This document shows, one piece after another, positions 58,127-64,000 of a DNA stretch of 64,000 nt (position 1 is the stretch's first letter; the number at the start of each line of letters is the position of its first letter). The notes below the pieces were generated by a model. It saw only the letters and a program-made list of their open reading frames with translations. It did no database searches and was not told the DNA's origin. Source of the DNA: Carya illinoinensis (lineage: Eukaryota; Streptophyta; Magnoliopsida; Fagales; Juglandaceae); NCBI RefSeq assembly GCF_018687715.1, contig NC_056764.1, forward strand, positions 4,714,501 through 4,778,500, read 5' to 3'. A program made the position numbers and the translations under genes.

Positions 58127-59466
58127 TTGTGAATTTTCACTCAAAAACTAAAACCTACCAATTTACCAAAGGAAACCTGTACTGAAGACAGAGAATGAAG
58201 AACAGTCGAGAGAGAAAAGAACCCAAAATGAAGAGGAAGACAGTCTTGAAGAAGAAATGCAAATGGGAAAAAGATTTTTTGGGCTAGGAAGATGAATAAA
58301 AAGGTGGTTGGGTTGGTAAAGCTCCAGAAATATACGCCATCGGATAGACAGAGTGGGAAAAAAAAAAATACTCTTTTTATCAGCTACCTCTTTCATCTGC
58401 AGCAAAATTATCTTCAGCGTCCGTTTCTAATCTCATCTCCATTTCTCTCTACTTAATTTGTTGATTTTCTTACTCCCCATGTACCCTTTATGGATTTTTA
58501 TCTTGGCCTTTTACCTTCATTTTCAATGCTTCATTGTTATGTCCCCCCCCATTTGGCATTAGTCTCATCCTTTGCCATTACATCGACGGGTTTGGTTCAG
58601 GCCTTAAATAGATAGATAGATAAAGATTGTGCTTTCTGTCCCCATCCACATCGTAGGATTCCACTCTCTTCTGTCTTCGTTTGCTTTCGATCGGATAGGC
58701 TGATAATTATTGCATCGACAAAATAGATTTGATTCTCTATCTCTTTGATATAATATATATAAGGTATCATTTAGATAATTCAAATCGAAGCAATTAATTA
58801 AATGTTCAATTCGAGCCTATATGATATGATAAATTAATAGAAATATTCTAATATTTAGTCTTTATCGTATATTTCATACATCATACTAGATAGATATCAT
58901 ATTTAAATACGAGTGAGTACTTCTTTTATTTGTATAGGTGTTTGTTTTATTTTTGTTAGAGTTGAGAATAGGGATAGTTTTGGTTCCTTTTTTTGTTATT
59001 CTTTTTTGACTTGACTGTTATCAAGATATTTTTTCTCTACAAGTGAGGTTTTTTAATAAATTTGAAAAGAAGTTATTTATAGATATGTGACTTCGTTTAT
59101 TTAAAAATAAAATTAAAAAAATTATATATTAGTTAATTTTAATTAAATATTTTTAATTAAAATAAATTTATAAATTAGTTAAATAATTTTTTTATATTTT
59201 TTAGGACTTGTGAAGAAGTTTTTGACTTTTGAACAAGGAAGAAAAAGTCTATAAATTTGGATGGGCCGACAAAATTGAGCCTAAACCGGCCTTATTGCCG
59301 ATTCTCCGGGACCGTGTCTGAGACTCTGAAAACATTCGGACCGAGCTGAATTGGATCCAGATATGGGTTTGATTTGGGTCATCCGACGTTCACATTTCAC
59401 AATTACCATATAACAGGTGGTGTCGTTTTGCCGAAGGTCCGCACTCCGCAACTCTGAAAGAGAGAA

Positions 59467-59477
59467 TTAGGGTTTTT
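59467..59477 (+). promoter_or_regulatory. Telo-box-like motif in the leader of the small-protein gene
   Basis: TTAGGGTTTTT, the reverse complement of AAAAACCCTAA, about 60 bp upstream of the ATG at 59533. Telo-boxes near transcription starts are common in highly expressed housekeeping genes of plants. Confidence 0.45.
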
Positions 59478-59532
59478 CCTTTGCGTGGGAGAAGAACATA
59501 ACTTTTCAGGGTAACGAACCTGATTGGCCACA

Positions 59533-60784
59533 ATGATCTACGACGTCAACTCACCCCTCTTCCGCTCATTCCTTAGCCAGAAGGGTGGCTCCTCCGACAA
59601 GAGGTTCTTCCTCAAATAGCTTTTTCTATGCATATGCGTATCTTTGGTTTTATATGCCTTGTGATTGCTTTAATCTTCTGTAGGTTTTTTATTTTTTTAT
59701 TTTGATGGTTATGTTCTGAATCTGTTAGGAACTTAGAAATTGTGAAATCATGAAGCGAATAAGTGCCTTTTGGGGTGATTTTTTTGAAGCTTTCCACAAA
59801 GGGGTTGGATAAAGTAAATTATTTTGGGGACAATACGGTGCGGATTGCTGCTTTAACTCTAACGCAATAGGAGAATAGAAGTAGAACGATACGAAGAGGG
59901 CTCTTTTTTATTGCAATTAAACCTCGCTGGAATGCTGTCAACGAATATTGTATTAGTAAAGGAAATCAACTCATGGGTGAATTTGATATTTACTCTATTA
60001 ATCTCTACAACCAACCACATCTGTTTTTTTAATACAAATGTGTTGGATGGAATTCAATTATACATGCATCTAAACGAATCGCCAGCTAATTCTTATATTT
60101 CCAGTGGCCATTCTTTGATCAATATAATTTGTTTATTTATCAAAAAAAAAAATTCTTATATTTCCAGTGCATCTAGTTTAGGAGGGTCTGATTTTATCAT
60201 ATGAATGTGTATAAATACTTATATAATGGAGTTCTTGGAGAGGTATCTATGCTCTTTAGTTATATCCATATCGTTTGTCTCTCTCTAGCTCCCAGTAAAT
60301 ATTCCTTATCATGTGTTAAAATTCTTGGTTTTGTTGTTAATATTGATGCATGTGCAACCTTGAGGAGTAACTCAGTTGGTCAGGCCTTGGGTTTGCTCCC
60401 CAATAATCACCAGTTCGAGTCCCCTCAGGGCCATTGGAGGTTTACATAGCTGTTGACTTCAGGGCCCTGTGGGATTAGTTGAGATGTGCGCAGGGTGGCC
60501 CGGACACCCACGCATTTGGCGTATGCAAAAGCACATATTGCATTAGACCCACCCATTAGGTGTATGCAAAAAGCACATATGCTTGCATAATTTTTGTTTT
60601 CGATTTAAAATCAGTTGATCTATATGTAGTAACCTTTAAGTGAAACTTATTGATCTTGTTCCTTCGAAATTGTTCTGATTTATGGACGGCATTGCATTGT
60701 TGGGGTTTCAGGAAAATGGAAGAGCAGAAACCAAAGGAGCAGAGACCCAAAGCAAGTGAGAATAAGCCTATTATGACAGAATGA
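59533..60784 (+). CDS. Conserved 47-residue plant protein of unknown function
   Basis: Two exons, 59533-59603 and 60712-60784, encode MIYDVNSPLFRSFLSQKGGS, then SDKRKMEEQKPKEQRPKASE and NKPIMTE. The splice is AG|GTTCTT donor and TTTCAG acceptor, with the split Arg codon consistent. The N-terminal half is mixed-hydrophobic; the C-terminal half is highly charged and lacks hydrophobic residues, so probably disordered. No signal peptide or membrane segment. I recall near-identical predicted proteins in other dicots but no assigned role. It is divergent to the ACR gene, 1.4 kb apart. The intron holds a SINE and a LINE tail. It is too short and split for standard long-frame searches. Confidence 0.75.
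60088..60169 (+). mobile_element. 44-bp LINE-tail insertion with perfect 19-bp target duplication
   Basis: AATTCTTATATTTCCAGTG is present at 60088-60106 and 60151-60169 without mismatch. The 44 bp between end TTTATTTATC plus poly-A, matching the tail type at 11091 and 12236. It lies in the intron of the small-protein gene. Confidence 0.85.
60358..60510 (+). mobile_element. tRNA-derived SINE, near full length
   Basis: The pol III A box (AGTAACTCAGTTGGTCAGG) at 60366 and B box (AGTTCGAGTCCC) at about 60412 are spaced as in tRNA genes. They are followed by GACTTCAGGGCCCTGTGGG and GGACACCCA at the end. The 3' half matches the truncated inverted copy at 61355-61442. No clear target duplication is left. 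It is in the intron of the small-protein gene and immediately precedes a short duplicated GTATGCAAAAGCACATAT segment. Confidence 0.75.
60518..60583. repeat. Short duplication beside the SINE
   Basis: GTATGCAAAAGCACATATTG and GTATGCAAAAAGCACATATG occur about 38 bases apart directly after the SINE. It could be part of its insertion history or simple local duplication. Confidence 0.5.
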
Positions 60785-61336
60785 TATCTGTTAGGGCTAT
60801 TATGTCTTAAATGGGGTAGGATAGTGGATGTCCTAGCTGCTATGGTAAGTGTTGGTGGTTACTTGATTAAACCATGCTGCGATTACTTGTCTCAACCCAC
60901 GGTTACAGACTTTACTTTTGAGTTTATAATGGTCTCTGTTTGGACATGGATGTTGTTATCTCTATTTTCTAATGCCATAGCTTTCCTTTGAAAAAAGACA
61001 AGCCACTTGTTTATGCATGTGGCTCTTGTACTTCTTGTTGTTCTTTTTCCCTAATTTTCTTTAGGTTGTTCTCTTTAATGGAATGATCAAGGACTGGTGG
61101 TTGACTTCAAAGGGATAAGACTCGTCCTTTATGATATAATTGAAGGTAGATGCTGCCTTTGCACGTTTCGATGGTGAAATTGTCAACAGTAGGCCCTAAT
61201 TGTAATCAGCTAAGCACGTGACTTTAAGGTGGGGTCCGTACTGAAATGAATAGATAGCTCCCTATTTGAGTTTTAATAGGGTCAGTATCTATTCATTTGT
61301 GGCCGGAGGCAAATATCAATATATTATGCTACTCGA

Positions 61337-61460
61337 AGTACAAGCTTCATGACTCTTTTTTTTTTTTTTTTGATAATCTTGGGTGTCCGAGTCAGCTTAC
61401 GCGCACCTCGACTAATCCTAAGGGGCCCTGAAGTTAACGACGAGTACAAGCTTCATGACT
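61337..61460 (-). mobile_element. 5'-truncated SINE with perfect 18-bp target duplication
   Basis: AGTACAAGCTTCATGACT is at 61337-61354 and 61443-61460. Read on the minus strand, the 88-bp insert contains AACTTCAGGGCCCCTTAGG, GATTAGTCGAGGTGCGCG and GACTCGGACACCCAAG, then AT and poly-A. It matches the 3' half of the SINE at 60358-60510. Both tRNA promoter boxes are lost. Confidence 0.88.
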
Positions 61461-63701
61461 GTTTCGCTAAAATCTTGGATGTCAATGAAATAGAGACTAT
61501 TTAATGCTGGAGCTAGTTGTGGGAACTTCCAATGTTGTGAACATAACGCTCCATTGGACTGCCAAATCCGTAATTAGGTTTTTGTGGCCATTTCTTCCTG
61601 CAAAAGAATCCTGAGGTGATCGTCGACCTCGGTGGGTGACTGCTGTCCTTACCTTGCCCATGGCAAGCTACTGGTGTTGAGGTGCGATCCATATGCAAAT
61701 AAGAATATCAAATGCCCAAGGAAACTAAAGAATCGTACTGTAAAGTTTTGGGGGGAAAATAGAGTCCATAAGTTTTATATTTGGAGGGATAGAGGTTTGA
61801 AAGACTTCTAGAGGCAAAAGTGAGTCATGACTCATGAGGAGCTAAAATATTAGTGTATATTTATTGGGATGGAACAAAGCTGTCCCTGCCTGTATTTTGT
61901 TCTCTTCTGCTCCTACGATCGGAAAGTGCAAATCCTACCGACATACAATAGGAGATCAGGTACATTTTGGCATCGATACGTTGGTCAAAATGAGATGGGA
62001 AAGGAAATCTGCCAAAGGTTCCACTGAGAGTGATAGCATACCGGAGGACCCAAAAGGTTAGCCAACAAGCAGACAGAGTGGGTCCCTTGAGAGGTTAAAA
62101 GCCATGGACCAAATATATATAGAGGGGTGCATGCAGGGCATGAACTTGAGTGGCAATGAGTGGCTTCCCATGTGCACTCCATCCTACCTTCCAAACGCTT
62201 CAATCACTCTCTGTCTCCTCATTATGAATCTTCCTATATGTGAGGCACCCACTCCCACTTTTCTAGTTTAGATGTGTTCCATCCACATCAAATTGAGTTA
62301 TATCTTCGTAGCATTGTTAGTTTTTTCCCATTTTAGAGGGAAAAAGGCATCGAACGGATGCAAGGTTGCAGGACCAACTTCAAATGTCCATCTCTCATGT
62401 TCTAAGTTTTAAAACTTCGAAGGATCTGAATTCCATTATTTCAAGTGAATAACAGTCTGAGTTTAATTAAAGGCGTATTCGTATATATTTTGTCAGTGGT
62501 TATACGGCAGTAGCAACACGAAGACCAAAGCATTTGGGGGAAGCAAGAGTGGTGAAATGACCATGTCACATATGTCATTATGCCAATCTTTTGAAAGAAA
62601 TATACGTTGTAAATCAGGGTTTTGATTGCTTCAATACTTTCCATTCCGGTCAAAAGACAACTTTTGCAGCCAAATGGGCATAGGAAATTTGATATAAAAG
62701 AGATCAAGAAAAGTCCAACCAGTATGTTCCATTAGATTCCACCCACCCACCCATACATACATACATATATATAGATATTACAGTTATTACTCTTAATTAA
62801 TCTAACTTGTAATTAATTGAGGTTCACCGGGGATGAAAGAAGATCTAGTACTGCAAGAAATTAACACACGATTTTGCCTGGAATAGTGCCTACAGATAGC
62901 TGGGAATCTACCTGTAAATTCCAAACTTTAATATCCTTAAAACAGTAAGATGTTTACCATGATAAACATTGAACAAGCATGGTGGTTACACGGAAATCCA
63001 CAACAATTTCCTCGGTAAATAGGGTGGTTTCCTGGAAATATATGAAACTCTAGAAGCCTGTTAAATTTTTCTTGATGTGATGTTCTTATTTGTCTTATAC
63101 AAATAATAGCGAGCGATGGCGTGAACATGTTAGTTAGTAAATCCTTGTCTGATTTGTTATTTGCATGTAGAAGATGCTTCAAGCGAAGCTCGAGATTTTT
63201 TTTTTTTATATTGGTAAAAGGTACAGTGCGACATCTAGCAGCAGATTTCCACTTGTTTACCTGATAGTATAAGTTTGCTTGTGCGCAGAAATAGACTCTT
63301 CCTTCGACGGAAGTTGATTGGAAGTAATTTTCTTTGAAAAAGACGTTTAGTTTATACCGACTCCATGTAATTATTAACGAGTGCTTAAGGATGGGTTTGT
63401 TTTTGAAAATCTGAAGGAAGAAGGTGAAGAAAAGAAAAAAAAAAACATGGTGGTTACGGACAGGCAGGAAAAAAGTTTCTAAAGGTGCTTTTTCTTTCTA
63501 GCGGTAGTTACTCTCTCTCTTCCCAGTCTCTTCCCTTTATTCACGCCGCTCTCACTTCCAATCTCATGCTTTTCTCTTCCACTGCTAGGAGAAAAAAACA
63601 AGGAGAAAACTTTCCTGTATCTCCATTCCATTACCATAGCTGAAACAGAATATCACAACCAAGCCTCCCTTCACGTTCTCTCTTAGATCCCAACAGAGAT
63701 A
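61461..63701. other. Intergenic region between the small-protein gene and the right-edge gene
   Basis: A TATA-like ATATATATAGAGGGG at about 62116-62130 could mark a promoter, but I see no protein or known microRNA behind it. Frames at 61513-61698, 61864-62061, 61985-62203, 62441-62707 and 62937-63182 have no family resemblance. CT-rich sequence from about 63480 is probably the leader of the gene starting at 63702. Confidence 0.4.
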
Positions 63702-64000
63702 ATGTCTCAGTTCTCTTTCTCAGCAAGCACCTTCAAGAAAAGAGAATTCTCTAGTCTTCTCCTCTCTCACTTCTTCCATATTTGTTTCTTCATCCTCTCT
63801 CACCCTCTTTACTTTTCTTACTTCATTTTCTTCTCCCCATATCTTCTCAAGCTTCTCTCTTTCCTGTCTCCTCTCTTCATCACCACCTTTCTTCTACTCC
63901 TTGTTCTTCTCACTTTTTCTCCCAACCTTGTCCAAGAACACTCTTACTCCGAATTGTCAGAATCCGGGGTGGGTTTTCTTGTTGGTACATGTCAGTCTGT
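63702..64000 (+). CDS. N-terminal part of a membrane protein (runs off the right edge)
   Basis: An open frame from ATG 63702 runs to the window end with no stop, 99 residues. It begins MSQFSFSASTFKKREFSSLL and continues as a long hydrophobic region (about 19-75) rich in Leu, Phe, Ser and Tyr, with at least two predicted membrane segments. These include HICFFILSHPLYFSYFIFF and TTFLLLLVLLTF. It then becomes hydrophilic (QEHSYSELSESG). The long CT-rich leader before it fits a plant 5' untranslated region. The coding part is also CT-rich, so chance openness is possible, but the start, sharp polar-hydrophobic-polar pattern and position favour a real gene. Family not identified. Confidence 0.6.
   Translation, partial: MSQFSFSASTFKKREFSSLLLSHFFHICFFILSHPLYFSYFIFFSPYLLKLLSFLSPLFITTFLLLLVLLTFSPNLVQEHSYSELSESGVGFLVGTCQS

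Noticed and set aside
62085..62230. Possible microRNA or short transcript after ATATATATAGAGGGG
   Set aside because: No known mature microRNA sequence and no convincing fold-back arms could be recognised by eye.

Overview
The window is nuclear DNA of a flowering plant, and gene content and repeats suggest a woody dicot. The genes are intron-rich and mostly AT-rich, with plant-specific families: a type I inositol-polyphosphate 5-phosphatase, a SUN protein, an ABI5/AREB bZIP, a ZIF-like MFS carrier and an ACR11/12 ACT-domain protein. Between and inside them lie LTR, hAT, Tourist-like, LINE and SINE elements and microsatellites. Nothing bacterial, organellar or viral was seen. The exact species cannot be fixed from the sequence alone.

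Layout: 1-3945 (-) is the 5' part of a 5-phosphatase gene that runs off the left edge. 7979-13636 (-) is a two-exon SUN gene whose 4.3 kb intron holds a Tourist-like MITE, a truncated LINE and two tiny retroposon tails. 15-19.5 kb is a LINE RNase H relic split by a 3.94 kb solo LTR. 19.8-20.5 kb holds a probable copia LTR fragment. 24176-29472 (+) is an AREB3-type bZIP gene whose last intron carries an hAT MITE, a SINE relic and two tails. 30163-31975 is a non-autonomous hAT element with a perfect 8-bp target duplication. 32787-40060 (-) is a 17-exon ZIF1-like transporter. 40-49 kb is gene-poor, with two small hairpin-type MITEs, a Tourist-like MITE and a 796-bp tandem triplication. 49380-52561 is a second solo LTR of the same family as the first but inverted. 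53275-58126 (-) is a 10-exon plastid-type ACT-domain gene. 59533-60784 (+) is a 47-codon conserved small protein in two exons. 63702-64000 (+) is the start of a membrane-protein gene running off the right edge.

I rebuilt the exon models by hand from splice sites, reading-frame phase and family resemblance. In every complete gene the exon lengths add up to an intact frame. The genes do not form a pathway: they cover phosphoinositide signalling, nuclear envelope, ABA-responsive transcription, metal or ion transport, and plastid nitrogen metabolism. The 5-phosphatase/SUN neighbour pair matches my recollection of Arabidopsis At5g04980/At5g04990, which suggests conserved microsynteny.

The most unusual signal is a set of extremely short retroposon insertions, with payloads down to 16 bp. 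Each is flanked by a 12-20 bp direct repeat and most share a TTACTTAT-A(n)-like 3' end. The second is a minisatellite in both solo LTRs, whose unit carries a conserved 5-bp-stem, 5-nt-loop inverted repeat.
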